Assembly (NCBI GenBank): GCA_028023455.1
Contig: JAQFVV010000030.1
Location: 2,436,501-2,500,500, forward strand
DNA length: 64,000 bases
Source of the DNA: Epiperipatus broadwayi
Lineage: Eukaryota > Onychophora > Udeonychophora > Euonychophora > Peripatidae
Direction: 5' to 3'
Made by a program: the position numbers and the translations under genes. Shown one piece after another: positions 24,818-37,275 of this stretch. The number at the start of each line of letters is the position of its first letter. Positions within the stretch are counted from its first letter, which is position 1. The notes beneath the pieces were generated by a model. The model worked only from the letters and a program-made list of their open reading frames with translations, searched no databases and had not been told where the DNA came from.

Positions 24818-25792
24818 ATGGCAACTAGAGTGGCTATCATGACAATAGTGCCTCCAAATGAAATTATGAATGTTTCGGATGTTCTGGCAGAAAGTTGGAA
24901 TACTCGTCGTCTGATAGAGCAGTTGCAAACTGTGGAATTGACCATGAAGTGGCTGTCCAGGAGGCATCTGCTAAAGAACAGCATGGTCTGTCTGCGTTGT
25001 AACATTCAATGTTCGCTAGTAAAATATTCGGCCAGCATAGATGGTGTCAGATGGAAATGCAAAATGTGCCAACAATGTACAGCAGTAAGAAGTGGCTCAT
25101 TTTTTTCCCACAGCCATCTGTGTTTGAACACCATTGTTCACATAGCATTTTGCTGGTCGTATAATGCGCCTATTAAAATGATCATTCGCGAGACGGAGGT
25201 CAGCAAACGAGTGATCATAGATTGGTGTAATTTTTGCCGGGAAGAATGTGCTACATATTTCTCCAGAAATCCAGCACTTCTCGGCGGATTTGATGCCAAC
25301 GGTGAACCACAGATAGATGAAATCGACGAGTCGTATTTCTTCCATCGGAAATACAACAGAGGGGCCTTCAGAGAAGGCCGTTGGGTGTTCGGTGGAATAG
25401 AAAGAGGCTCGAAAAAGTGTTTCCTATCTGAAATCACAGACAGATTGGCTGACACCCTGGAAGCACTGATCCAGCAACACATTTTGCCTGGAACCCATAT
25501 TATCAATGACGGATGGTGTGCGTATAACAATATTAGCGGTCTTTCGAATGGTGTCTATCTCCACTCTGTCGTCGTCCATCAACACAACTTTGTTGACCCG
25601 GATGACGAGGTTATACACACCAATAATGTTGAAAATCTGTGGATGAGAGCAAAGTGTAAGCTAAAATACCAATTTGGGATGAGCAGACCTTTGTTCTCAT
25701 CCTACCTGCAGGAATTTTCTTTTAGAAATCTGCATGCACACGACGACCTTTTCGTGTATTTCCTCGTTTGGGTGGTTTCCAACTACTCCTAA
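24818..25792 (+). CDS. Merlin-type DDE transposase, intact
   Basis: A 324-residue ORF. Residues 58-84 form a zinc ribbon (C58, C61, C81, C84) of the kind seen before the catalytic domain in ISXO2-like transposases. The DDE/DDE-like core follows: D170 in EIDESYF with the family pattern HRKYNRG and WVFGGIER, D231 in NDGW, and E272 in HTNNVENLW. The N-terminal 50 residues are helical and may contact DNA. The protein should cut and paste DNA bounded by the inverted repeats on either side. Length is normal for the family. The first ATG is used; it lies about 380 bases inside the left repeat. An animal gene can also be domesticated from Merlin, but the flanking repeats argue for a mobile copy. Confidence 0.92.
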   Translation: MATRVAIMTIVPPNEIMNVSDVLAESWNTRRLIEQLQTVELTMKWLSRRHLLKNSMVCLRCNIQCSLVKYSASIDGVRWKCKMCQQCTAVRSGSFFSHSHLCLNTIVHIAFCWSYNAPIKMIIRETEVSKRVIIDWCNFCREECATYFSRNPALLGGFDANGEPQIDEIDESYFFHRKYNRGAFREGRWVFGGIERGSKKCFLSEITDRLADTLEALIQQHILPGTHIINDGWCAYNNISGLSNGVYLHSVVVHQHNFVDPDDEVIHTNNVENLWMRAKCKLKYQFGMSRPLFSSYLQEFSFRNLHAHDDLFVYFLVWVVSNYS

Positions 25793-25859
25793 AAATGTAA
25801 ATTCGTATTTTTGTTATTTATTCTTCTTTATGTAAAAAGATTTAGAGTTAATATACGTC

Positions 25860-25923
25860 ATTTATTTACAGTTATATATACAGCAAAGACCGCTATAAGT
25901 GAAAAATACGCACGTAAATGTAA
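25860..25923 (-). repeat. Right terminal inverted repeat of the Merlin element
   Basis: Reverse complement of the left repeat. It begins about 70 bases after the transposase stop codon. Confidence 0.93.
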
Positions 25924-26035
25924 AATATAATACAATATTTATTTTAATTCCTTGCAATTTATGTATTGCTCCACCCTAACCCCTTAGGCAGAGAAGAGAG
26001 TAATCAAAGAGCACCTGAATCCAAGCCAGCAGATA

Positions 26036-27395
26036 TATATGGTAAAGTTATATAAAGCAAATGTCTAAATAATAAAGATGTACCGGATAATAGGAAAAAT
26101 GTAGTACTAATATTAATATTTTTAAAAGGTGATAAAGAAAATATCAGAAATTAGACCTATTAGTCTTTTATCAGTTCTATATAAAAATTTTGCCACAATA
26201 ATTACAATTCATTTACAGCAAACTTTGGATTTTAACCAACCAAGGATTTAAAAATAGTTTTAGTACAGTGGACCAAATCCAAATATTGAGAGAAATTATA
26301 GGAAGAACCAATAAATATGAGATGCCATTATGCTTTGGATTTGTAGACTATGAAAAGGCATTTGATTTTATAAGCATTTCTTCAATGATTAAAACATTAT
26401 TATCATCAAGATATAGACCAAAGATATTATCATATTTTGAAGAATATTTATAAAAACGCAACATCAACAAAAAGATTACAAAATGATATTAAAATAATTT
26501 GATGTACAACAAGGTGACTCTATATCTCCAAAACTTTTTACAGCAGTTTTTCAACAAGTATTTTGTGGATTAAAACAATAAGCTAAGGGAATAAAAGTAA
26601 ATGGAGATTATTTAAGCCATCTAGATTTTACAGATGACATAATTGTTTTTGCAAATAATGCTTTAGAACTTCAGGAAAGGTTGCAAGAGTTATCGGATGA
26701 AAATAAGAAAGTAGGATTAACATTTGTTAAAAAAACTAAAGTAATGTTCAATGGATTTTCTCAAAAGAAGAAACTAAAGATTGATAATGATGAGTTAGAA
26801 GAGGTTAACAATTACAAATATGTTGATCAGATTATTACTACAGATGGAAACATAATAGATGAAATTAATCATAGAATTAAAATTGGTTTGACTGCTTTTG
26901 GTAAAAATAACTTAATATTGAATGAAAATATGCCTATGTGTTTGAAAAAGTTTTTTAATAAGTGTTTTTCCAGTTTTTACTTATGGATCTGACACTTGGA
27001 CACTTAATAAAAGAGTAATACAGAAATATCAGACCATTCAAAGAAGAAGTATGGAGAGATGCATGTTACGAGTAACAAGAAGAGATCAAAAATGCAATAT
27101 ATGGATAAGAGAATAAACAGGTGTTATTGACATCGTTGACAGAATTAAAAGACTGAAGTGGAGTTGGGCTGGACATATTACTAAAAGAGATGTTAATAGA
27201 TGAACAATTGAAATCTTGAACTGGATTCCAAGAGATTGTAAAAGACCCAGAAAGAGACCATATGTGAGATGGATGGATGAAATAAGAAAGTGTGAAGGGA
27301 TGATATGGAGAAGAGGTTAGAGATCGGAGAAGTTGAATTGAAATTGGATACACCTTCATCCTGCAGTGGATTGATAATGATTGACAATGATGATG
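26036..27395 (+). pseudogene. RTE retrotransposon, 5'-truncated reverse transcriptase copy
   Basis: This copy starts in the reverse transcriptase region and ends with CTGCAGTGGATTGATAA followed by ATGATGATGG. Recognisable pieces are FGFVDYEKAFDFI (26330-26370), SPKLFTAVFQQ, the catalytic-motif remnant HLDFTDDIIVFA near 26620-26655 (FTDD in place of FADD), the 103-codon open stretch 26681-26992, and the C-terminal zinc-free tail with RPRKRPYVRWMDEIRK. Stops and frameshifts make it inactive. The endonuclease is missing, as expected for 5' truncation. It begins about 110 bases after the Merlin right end. Confidence 0.88.
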
Positions 27396-30300
27396 ATGGT
27401 CTATAACTATATATATCATTTCACGCATATCAATAACAAAGTCGTTCTGTTTATTTTAAGGCTTTGTTTACACATATTATAATAGAATTATTATTCTTAA
27501 TGGGATTGCATTTCGCTATATCAATACGCACATATTTTACCATCTCGGATTTTTTTGTTGATGAACTTGTAACATTGTGGCTCTTCATCAATGACGAATA
27601 TGCTAAGCGATTATTATGTAGGGTATTAAAAAAAATTGGATAACAGAGATATTAATAAATAATGCAGTAATAATATAGAAAAATGAACTAATCAAAATCT
27701 TATTAAATTTAAATGATATCATGAGAAAATAACTTCTAATGAAAATTCGACAAATAATTTACGAATAACAACGCTAAAAGCGTTTGTTAAATTAAATACA
27801 AAAGGAAGACAAATGGAAATTATGCACATTTGGAGTTAAATTCTCTATATAAAAGAAACTAAAATCAAGAGCATATTTCCAGTTTACGGGGCACTTTTTT
27901 AAAAAAATTTGAAACAAAAATCTAGAAATGTGTATTATTTTATTATATTTTTTAAAACTAATAAGTTTCACATAAATATAGTACATATATACAGTATATA
28001 CGAGACCATAAGATACCCCATCATCCAACATTTAATAATTTGATGTAACAGATTTTTTTTTTAAAAATCGCTCATTACAAACTACAGTATTTTATCATTG
28101 ATTACCATTTTATGTAAAACATATTTTTAATACCGTAGCAAATGAATACGGTAGTAATTTTAGAATACACGACTATCTTTTCACAGTATCTAAAAAAAGC
28201 ATTTTTAAGAATTCTGGGAACGAAAGTGCCATATAGCTTAAATTGAACAGCGGGAATCCGTGCATCTTATTTTACTGCTTCCAAGTTTTTCGCTACAAAG
28301 GAATATAATTTGTTTATATGTATTTCTTTCAGGTTAGTGTCATTCAGATGTAAAATCTCATTTTTTTTTGTCTATTAATTTATACTTATATAAATTTCCA
28401 TTCAAATATTAATAAAATAATCTCATGTTATTATTTGCTTATGCATTACTTTGTTCATTTTAAGTAACTTTTTTGTGAATTTTTTATATTCAAAAAATAA
28501 AAAGAAAAATTCATAAAGCAAAATAAAAAGCAAGTGGCCATTTTTATACACTGTTAGTTGATAAATAACATTTTCTTTACAATTTACATAAAACTTCCAT
28601 TATATTTATTTTAACTTTAATTTACGAGAACAAAATTTTGTATTATTATTATTACGAGAACAAAATATTGCTCTGGTTTTTTTTTTTAATCGATTGCAAC
28701 TTTTTTTTTGCTCTACACAATAATGAATACAGTTCATCTTTGAATGTTCTTTCGCCATCTAAAGCCTCCGATCATATTTGATAAAAGAAAAAGACGAATA
28801 TTTTATAAATATATATATTACAAATAATGAATAGTAATTATATATTTAAAAGCATCAAACTTTGAAAGTGTTATTAAGTATATACGCACGTGTTTTGTCA
28901 TTTGGACATCTTGAAAAGTTTGTTATGAGTCGGATTCAAAATGGTTGGCTTGTTTTCTTTATACTTATGATGGCGGATGTTGTCTTCACGCTTGAAATGA
29001 TACTACTATCTTCTTTACGTTGGAATGATTGAAAATGTTAGTAATTTGGTCTCATTACTTTATTTCTAAAAGCGTTACTATAAAAAGGAAAATTATGCAA
29101 AATGGGCACACGATGAAATCTGCCCAAACTTGATCAAAAGTAGATAGACTTAATTATTATACCGCATTTTCCGTATAGAGCGATTTTCATATTAGATAGT
29201 ATAAATTGCACGATATTAAATGTTCTGACAACTCGCTAATCTAAAATTATCAACAATTAAAAATATATGTGGTGTATTTTTTTTTGTACGTATTATCATT
29301 GTGTGAAAGTTTGATAAATAAATCTTCATGTTAACTGCATTGTACAGTGTAAATTAAGGAGTATATGGTGTATTATAGTATATTCAAAATGCTGGGATAT
29401 TCTAAAAAATGCATATCATTTTTTTGAGAAATTATGGAATAAGCTTATTTTGTTCTGATATTTCATACTTTACTTAGCATTTTAAAGTAACATCTATATA
29501 CGATATCTAGCTTCTTTCTTTGATAATTAAAAATACATAATAGAGATATGGAAATTTTATTATCTTAAAGGATTAATGAGTCTCTAAATGTAAAAGTCTA
29601 TTGTGATACAGCCTTCATACTTAATTAAAATGGTGAAAGGAAACATAGTTCCTTTACCCATATGAATTTAAATTGCAAAAGGAATAAATATTTGATGACC
29701 AACTGTTATATTCAGCCATTAGTGGTGAATTACCTTTGCTGCTATTTGGTTATTTTACAACTTTTCGAAAACAAAGTTGGGGAAGTTCAGAATATTTAAA
29801 AAATGTATAAGGTTGATTTTTTATTTTACATTATTTGGGTCATTCTTTATAACATCTTCATTTAACAAAATGCTGATAATTTATCAAATGAATTGTAATT
29901 TTGTCAACTTTTTTATTACTGTATTATTTTAATTCTAAATTTGTAATTTTATTAACTTTATGCATTTGTTTTGTCAAAGCAGCAAAAATTTGGTTTAAAA
30001 TCAAGTTTCCCAGAAGTCTTTTTTTTTTGGGGGGGGGGGTTCTACAAATTCTTTTTGCTTAAAAGCCAATTTTATAATTAAGTTTTTAACTGATTAGTTT
30101 TTGTAAGAAGTATGAGATAAATTCTCTTTGAAGTATGTAATGAAATGCAGTATTACTGTTATATTTGTACCTATTTGGCTTTTTTTGTGAATATGTCAAG
30201 TTATAGAAGTAATTATTATAAAATGGAAAAAAGGAAAAAGTAATAATTATTTAAAAACAAATTGCTTTAAAGTCATAAATTACTGCATATTTTTAAAAAT

Positions 30301-30640
30301 ATGAATTACAAATATTTATATTAACTAATTTATCATTAGCAGCTTATTCATTAATTAATATAACCATTCTAACTCCAGAAAAAAAAAGAGAAATACTAAA
30401 TCAGAGGATATCAAAATGAGTTGCAGTAATAAACAAAACCATAATCACAAATGTGTCTATTCTGTAACATGACTGCTCTCATGGGTTTTTTTAATTGAAA
30501 CAAAATATCAAAAAAACAAAGATAGTGTTAGCTCAAGAATGTCCCATTGCTTGCATGTGATTGGATTGACAAAATGTAGTTGATGGTTGAATAACTAAAT
30601 CCTCTGGCACTGAAGTCTTCATAGGTCAGTTATTTATTGA
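27396..30640. other. No gene seen
   Basis: About 3.2 kb of AT-rich DNA, a little less extreme near 28180-28300 and 28740-28990. A G run (ten G after nine T) lies near 30021-30041. I found no domain, splice pair or shared repeat. Confidence 0.5.
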
Positions 30641-30665
30641 AGTAGTTATCAGCCAGGTCAGATGA

Positions 30666-30890
30666 TTGGAATTGGAATCAACCTATCTTAGTGTGGCATA
30701 TAGAGACTTTGAATTCTTTTTTCGAGGTAAATACCTGTTGTGGTTAGGCAAGAAAACTGAAGTTGAACCAAAACACTACTATGTTGGAGTATTTGCGGCT
30801 CAGCTCATAGAGAGATTCATGATGAAAAACATCAAAATTTTGCCATCTCATTTCACTACTGATTCCGCTGCTTATTTCAGAATACCATAA
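30666..30890 (+). other. Isolated 74-codon open frame, unassigned
   Basis: The product contains YRDFEFFFRGKYLLWLGKK and VGVFAAQLIERFMMKN, with reasonable protein-like composition, but I recognise no family. No splice sites or neighbours support it. It may be a fragment of an old mobile-element gene or chance. Confidence 0.2.
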
Positions 30891-32407
30891 GAACTTTTTG
30901 CAGCTTCTAACTGATTGAATAATTTGGCAGCTTCAATGTGTTTAACACAAAATCTAAATAAACTCCCCCTTGATGTTCTTTTATGCAGCGTAGGTGACCC
31001 ACATTTGCCACTATTTTGGTCTGCAAGTTGAGCTGACACAAAAATGTCTATGCAATAGCTTCACTGGCAATTATTTACCTATCGAAATCTTTTAGAAACA
31101 TGGTAGATTGATATAGAACTAAATTGAAAAACAGCGCAGGTATAAAAAAAAGCTTTGGAGTTGCAACATGTTTTCTTTTCTCACTCCTCCCTCCCTAGCA
31201 TATTTAGATTACAAGCTCTTTCTCCCCCTCTTGCTCAATCCATGACTATATCTATCGAAAAAGTTGTTTGTTTGAATTGTGTTAGCCATTTCCTTTTAGT
31301 CACGAAATAAATTTTTCATTATGTATTTATTTTCATATTAGTTTGTAAAAATAAAACTATTCAATATGCATCAGATTTTATGTAGGCATTATCCAAATGT
31401 CATATTTTATGAAAATATAGAAAATGTTTTATTTATGAATTAGTTATTTTCAGTATATCTTTGTTGGCTCCACACAATACATGAAGCACTTACTATATCT
31501 GTATCAATTTCAGTATTTTGATATATCATCTCAAAGCAATTATACATTATTTTCTAAATGGGTGTTTTTCTTACCATAAAACCATATTCAAGTTTATTAT
31601 AAAATATTTTTAGATATTAACTTTGCATAATTAAACCCTCAAAGATGTGCCATATAATAATAGATTTAATATTGAGATAGATTGGTCTTGTTGCACATAC
31701 CAAAGTTTAAAAGAAAAAGTAGAAGTAAATGCAGATAAAATATAGGTATATAAATTTAAAATAAAATCTGGAGTAACTGAAATATTGATTAAGCAATAAT
31801 ATTTTTTGATAAATATGAAAAAGTTTGATATAGATATTTTAATTAACTTGTTTCTGATTTTGACAAAAATGTAGAACTTTTGTTGCAACAAAAAACTTGG
31901 GGGGGGGGGGGGATTTATTCTAATCTGTTTTATTTAAAGAATTAAAAAACAGAACAATATTAATTTTATCTTGTTTTTATTAATCAAGAAGGAAGAGACT
32001 TTGTTTTAATCATTCTATTATAAATTCCATAGTATGTACTATAAATAGTGGGTTCAGATTAATAGAGATTGGTGTGTAGAAAGTCAGGTTCAAAAGAGCA
32101 GTTGCTACTAGTCGCTATGTTGGATGAGAACTTCCAGAGAAATGTGGGACAATATTCACTATTTCATAGTTCATTTTGTATGGAGTAGACATTGCTTGCA
32201 TAGCTGAAGTTAGAAAATTATAAAAGCTAGTGTGAGTTTAAGACCACCAGCATTTATCTTGTTTATCTGGCAATCAAGATGTGTCTTATTGCAATTTGAC
32301 AAGAAACTGCCTAATTTTGAAATTCCAGTGTTATACTCTATAACTATGTACTTATATATGCATAGAAGCTACAGATAAAAGAAATCTAGTGTCTGTCATA
32401 TATATTG
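30891..32407. other. No gene seen
   Basis: AT-rich DNA with a G run of about 14 bases at 31899-31912. No recognised repeat. Confidence 0.5.
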
Positions 32408-32873
32408 TGATGATATTTTGGGGTCATGATGGTGAGGTAGCTTCGATAACAAAGAGCTTTTTTTTTTTTTTTGCATCTAAGTACATTAAAAAAAAAATGA
32501 ACTAAATATCTCATATTTTAACAATGTATGGATTTAATTTAACCACACTAATATGAAGTAAATATTTAAACATATCTAAGGTATTGTAGTAATATCTAAA
32601 CAGAAATATATATTTATTCATATAACACAAAGTTTATTTAAATATAGCTAAATAATTACATTCTTGCTGCTTAAAGTCATTTCCTTTACACTCCACAAAT
32701 TATAAGTAAGTAAATTATGAAATATTCTGAAGGTTTTAAATAATAAATAAAATGTGTATAAATGTATTATTTGTAACATGACTTGTGTGAATAATAAATG
32801 ATATAACCTTATCTAAAATGAAATCAGAAGGCAAATTAATTGATAAATGAGAATTTTTATTTACATTAATAGA

Positions 32874-33114
32874 TTGAAGGCTGTCCATTAAAGTATAAAG
32901 ATTTGCTATCTTAATATAAACTGAGCATTGATTATATATATGTGTGGGATATGATAATCTGGACCAACTGATTGATGAGTGCTGGTTTACACGAAATACG
33001 TATATTGGTGATTGTTTTATCTTTTCTACATGTGTGTGGTCATGTGTATCAGTAGTATGAGATAGTGTGGATAGTTGAAGATTGCTTGAAAGTCTGAGTT
33101 CAAATCCCCTATAT
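32874..33114 (+). mobile_element. Hammerhead-bearing SINE, copy b, with target duplication
   Basis: The insertion lies in the left LTR and is flanked by an 8-base direct repeat TTAATAGA (32866-32873 and 33115-33122), while the other LTR copy shows the empty site. This fixes the unit: a leader with CTGTCCATTAAAGTATAAAG, the hammerhead, a tRNA-like segment, and the end GAGTTCAAATCCCCTATAT. The leader is shorter than in the copy at 53455-53735, so it is 5'-truncated, consistent with target-primed reverse transcription from the tRNA-like end. Confidence 0.85.
32951..33022 (+). ncRNA. Hammerhead motif, copy b, core interrupted
   Basis: The CUGAUGA core is spoiled by a 4-base duplication (CTGATTGATGA), but stem II closes with the preferred G-C pair (GTG/CAC) before GAAA at 32993-32996. 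Stem I ACCAA/TTGGT is perfect, and the cleavage triplet AUA lies at 33002-33004. Probably inactive, but informative for the ancestral sequence. Confidence 0.55.
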
Positions 33115-33347
33115 TTAATAGAATAAAAAATAATAAATCATTTATTTATAATAGTAATATTTATCATCATTTCCATTTAATAATATTTCAGCCTTAACTA
33201 TATAAAAGTGAATTTTAATTGTATATCTTTGCATTTGTAACTTGAAAAATAATTTATTATTTAACAGTATTAAGCATTTCAGTTTATTTGGTACTATTAT
33301 TAAGCTTAAAATCTGTTTAAACTAAATTTAATTGTAAGTAAAATTGT

Positions 33348-35265
33348 TTAGTATGTTTTTTTAGATTCCTTCTGAGCTTTGGGTTTAGCCCCCAGTATTT
33401 TTACAGATGTACTTGGTCAGTCATTAATAAGATTCTCTGATGGTAAATTATTTTTAACTGACTTTATCATAGTGAGTGATCTTCCAGAAGGATAGTTCTA
33501 TGATGAATTGTATTTTCATAAAGTCTGTTTTTTTGATAAGTTAATATGAGCCACTGTGGTGTTTCTCTACTAGACTTTCTGCCCTTTTTCTATAGTTTGC
33601 CGATATGCGACTATTATGGTCTGTTCACTATGTAATGGCAAATTTCTAGTAATTATATGTATTATCTCTATCTCTGATAACTGAAAGGTAGTTAGCATTT
33701 TTAATTTTGCTGTTTGACTTCTAAAGAACTGAGTATACCTTCCTTTATTTGTGTTATATCTTGTCCTCCCTTACTCCAGGGATTTTTTATAATGGCATGC
33801 TTATAGTCTCCATAAGTTAGCGGTTTGTCAAATAATGACTACCATTAATCCCTTGCAGAGGAGTATAAGTGATTACTTGCAATAGCTGATATTTCCTTTT
33901 CATTTAGTCTATTCTAGATAAACAATTCCTCCAACTTGTTTAAATATTCCAAGGGATTTTTATTATAGTCTCCTTTATAAATTTTAATATGAATGAATTA
34001 AGAAGCATTTGAACTCATATTATAAGAATATTCTCCATCTAACTTTTATGGACTGTTTTCAGTAAACAATGTCAAATTTTTATTAGAACTATATTCCATG
34101 TAATTTTTGTTAACATTTCAATCTTATTTCATTAATAGTCATATTTCTTTAACAGTTATTAGGGATCATTCCACTACACATGCATTGTATAGATTTAAAC
34201 ACTTCAGCAATATTCTCATTTCCAAACATAAGATAAAGTTTTTTGAAAAGATAGAATGAATCCACTCTACCTTTTTAACCTAAACATATATGTATAGGCA
34301 AATCTTAATCATTTGCAAATGAGAGTGTGAAGATATTAATTAATAATTCTATTTATTACGTTTTAATGATTGATGTTTTTTTTAGAATTAGATCTTTTCT
34401 CTTTACGGTTATTTTTTTGTCTAAGTATCATATACATTATATTCTGATGAAATCCAAATCAGCAATTATCAGTTTTATTGGCTATATTAATTTCTATTTC
34501 TAATAACTTTGATTCAGTGCTATCTAGTTTTGTTAACCTTAAAGCTTATTTAACTTATTCAGTATCCACAAAAATGTTTAATTTGAATATTTATATATGT
34601 CCTCATTTCCTTAATCCTCATATCAATTTCATTCATTTGACTAGACATGGAATTTGTATATATTTCAAGATGGTCCTGAAATTCTTTAATTAATATATTA
34701 TTATCAGCCTTTGATTTGTCAGCTATATGTTAGCAACGTTTTTTTATGATTTTGATATCTTTTTTTTATGTTAATTATTTCCATTTCTTCTCTAAATACA
34801 AAAAGTTTGGTAAGAACATTCCATCTTTTTTTTAAAAATTACAAATTCATCATGTAATGGTTGATTATCTGGCATTATATTTCGGCAATCTAATTGTGAT
34901 TCCTTAAGGTCAATATGTAATTTTTTTAACCTGTTTCAGATTTATTTTACTCTGCGAAATTCTTTAACTCAATCTTCAAATTCGTGCTGAAAGTTTATAA
35001 CAACCTTAGACCTATTTTGGAATTCTTTATTATTTTCTTCTATTTTATCCAACCTAGCTTGTATTTCCCATGATTCAGCTTTTGATTCATCAAATTTATC
35101 TTCTAATTATTTAGGATCAGATTTGGATTGAGCTTTTGATTCGTCAAATTTAGCTTGTAGTTTCTGAGATTCAGTTTTGATTCATCAAACATTTTTAATG
35201 AATTTTATTAAGTCTGAATTATTAGTTTCGGACTTGCCCAACAAATTTGTATTAGTATCAACCAT
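33348..35265 (-). pseudogene. gag gene of an LTR retrotransposon, decayed
   Basis: Read on the minus strand from an ATG at 35265, the start MVDTNTNLLGKSE leads into a coiled-coil-like K/E/Q-rich part (LQAKFDESKAQS, KFDESKAESWEIQ, RLDKIEENNKEFQN). A capsid-like part follows: NPLEYLNKLEELFI, KEISAIASNHLYSSARDW, SLFDKPLTYGDYKHAIIKN, GGQDITQIKEGILSSLEVKQ and TRNLPLHSEQTIIVAYRQT. Several stops and frameshifts occur. The frame ends with KAQKES and a TAA at 33348, right beside the left LTR. The order and the D-W motif before a long helix fit retroviral-type capsid domains of Ty3/gypsy-like elements; no zinc knuckle was seen and no pol follows. Confidence 0.7.
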
Positions 35266-35653
35266 TGTAACTATTTTAAAACAAATTAGTATAAGACAAA
35301 TATAATACTAAGAAATAACTAATAATGCTATGCAAAAGATTATATTTATTAAATATTTGCTTGGAGTCTGCTTCATCTTCGTTCATTACTTAAATATCCA
35401 ATGAAATATATAAATACAATTAACAACTAAATATTTACTTTATAAGAATACTTTTCATTTTAAATTTATAATACCATATGCAATATAATAATCAAGTCCC
35501 TTTGTTAAAAAATATTAAGGGTAAATCAAAATAAAATTTACATTGCCAATATATTAATATGAGGTTATAAAAAATCATTTATCATGTTACATTTATCAAA
35601 ATTAATGCTACTAAATTGTAAAGTTAATTGTACCAACACATTTGGATGCTAAG
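35266..35653. other. Leader between gag and the putative 5' LTR
   Basis: AT-rich untranslated stretch upstream of the gag ATG on the minus strand. A primer binding site would be expected near 35630-35653, but I cannot match a tRNA end with confidence. Confidence 0.4.
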
Positions 35654-35989
35654 TGATGATACATGGTGGCCACGATAATGAGACTAATGCAAAGTTTTAT
35701 GTACATCCAAACATTAATATAGCTTCCATAACAAAAAGGCATTTTATTGTAACTAATTACATTTAAAAAAAAACCTAAATATATATTAATAGTATATGGA
35801 TTTAATTTAGCCATATTAAGAGAAAGTGAATAACTAAACTCTATGTGTATGTTTATTTACATAACAGCGAGGTAAATAATTATATTTTCTCTCCTTAAAA
35901 TCATTTTTTTTAAACTCCACAAATTAAAATAAGTAAATAAATTATGAATATTCTCCGGGTTTTAAATAACAAATGTATATAATGTAACG
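35654..35989 (-). repeat. Putative 5' LTR, first part
   Basis: Homologous to the left block up to the point TATATAATGTAAC, where homology stops abruptly and resumes at about 40277. The minus-strand ORF of 67 codons here is a shadow. Confidence 0.55.
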
Positions 35990-36760
35990 GTCTGATTCGT
36001 CTGTCTCGTTAACACACTGCAGAATTCAAACCCCAGACACAAAACTCAATACTCCAGGAGGGGTTACCTCCCAGAAATCCCTGGTTCGAATCCAAAGTCT
36101 ATACTCCACAGCAGCACCTACATGACAACATATCTGATGCTACTGATAGCAGTTTCTTGTCGGTGCCAGTGGTCAGGGAGAAGCAAGACTATTAAAATAC
36201 ATCATTAGGTTTGCTAACTAACATCTGTGGGTGGTACAAAATATATATATAAAAGGTGATATAGACCGAGATAATGGTGTGACTCGCAGAAAATAAATAA
36301 GTAGAATCAAAATGAGTAAAATTTAATATTATAAATGTGAGCACTGACTGATTAAGCCAGACCATGCCATTAAATCATTAATATATATATTTAAAAGAAA
36401 TGCCATTTAGGTTTACAATAATAGCTGGTTAATATATCTATTCTCTATACCTCGGGTTAACGCAATATAACATTACGATAATGTGCTTAAACAAAAGTAT
36501 AATTGGATAAAGAATGTTGATTGCGAAGATATTCGAGATGCCTAGAGTGAATATAATAAGTGTTTGCATAAATAATTTTATATATAGCGGGAATGAAAGC
36601 TTGCTGAGCTATAAGGTAAAGAAGTGATCAAGACGCGAGCAATTTAATGAAAATACACCCGGGTTTTGTTTTATGCGGATTTATTTAATGCGATTTTGAA
36701 GTTATGCGATTCATGATTCTTCTTAATATCTTTGTATGCGGTTTTCTTTTATGCGATAAA

Positions 36761-36884
36761 AATTATTAGATCAGAAGGCGAGTTCTGATAATGCGCTATT
36801 ACTTTAAATATTATAAATTTTGCGCATTCACGTCATATTTAAAGTAATAGCGCATTATCTGAGTTCGACTTCCATCTAATAATT
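36761..36884. repeat. Internal palindrome in MITE copy 1
   Basis: Arms of about 50 bases containing GATAATGCGCTATTACTTTA and its reverse complement are separated by about 20 bases. The same palindrome is present in copy 2 at 43444-43568, so it belongs to the ancestral element and may be a nested older insertion. Confidence 0.85.
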
Positions 36885-36990
36885 TTCAGAGTTTTCAGCG
36901 CTTTATAATAATACTGTAATAGATTTTATGTAATAAAGTTCATAATTCACTTAAAATCAGAATTTCCCCATTTTATATACACACATTAAA

Positions 36991-37275
36991 TTTTACAAGA
37001 CTATAATGTAAATCTGTTCAAATGTTATAGATGAAAAATACTGTTTGTTGTTATTTTTGCATTTTAAATCACGTGCTATTTTTGCTTTTTATAAAAAGAG
37101 TACGTAATTAATTAATCATTTAGTGTCCGCAAGTAATAAATTTTACAAGACTATAATGTAAATCTGTTCAAACGTTATAGATGCCTATACGATGTATGTT
37201 GTTGTTTTTGCATTTTAAATCTTGTTCAATTTTTGCTTTTTATAAAACGAGTACGTAATCATTTAGTGTCCACAA
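36991..37275. repeat. Tandem duplication with a 150-bp period in MITE copy 1
   Basis: TTTTACAAGACTATAATGTA starts at 36991 and again at 37141, and the similarity runs to TTTAGTGTCCACAAG. Copy 2 of the MITE has only one such unit (about 43185-43340). Confidence 0.88.

Larger units (their letters stand above)
24371..25923 (+). mobile_element. Merlin (IS1595/IS1016-like) DNA transposon
   Basis: The ends are inverted repeats of 63-64 bases with a single mismatch: 24371-24434 opens TTACATTTACGTGCGTATTT and the reverse complement closes at 25923. Between them lies one uninterrupted transposase gene. Imperfect direct copies of the left end recur inside the element near 24551-24625 and, in a shorter form, near 24690. 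I see no clear 8-9-bp target duplication, so the true outer ends could differ by a few bases. ORF integrity and near-identical ends suggest recent activity. Confidence 0.85.
32408..33345 (-). repeat. Putative 3' LTR (left copy), holding a SINE
   Basis: Non-coding block homologous to the right block. Without the inserted SINE at 32874-33114 it is about 690 bases, close to the right copy without its insertion. Similarity is only moderate, so the element is old. Confidence 0.55.

Noticed and set aside
25097-25618. Minus-strand frames of 64-130 codons
   Set aside because: They are antisense shadows of the intact Merlin transposase.
30021-30042. G-run here and similar G or C runs at 31899-31912 and 50993-51003
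   Set aside because: They could form G-quadruplex-like or slipped structures, but single homopolymer runs are more simply sequencing or replication slippage.
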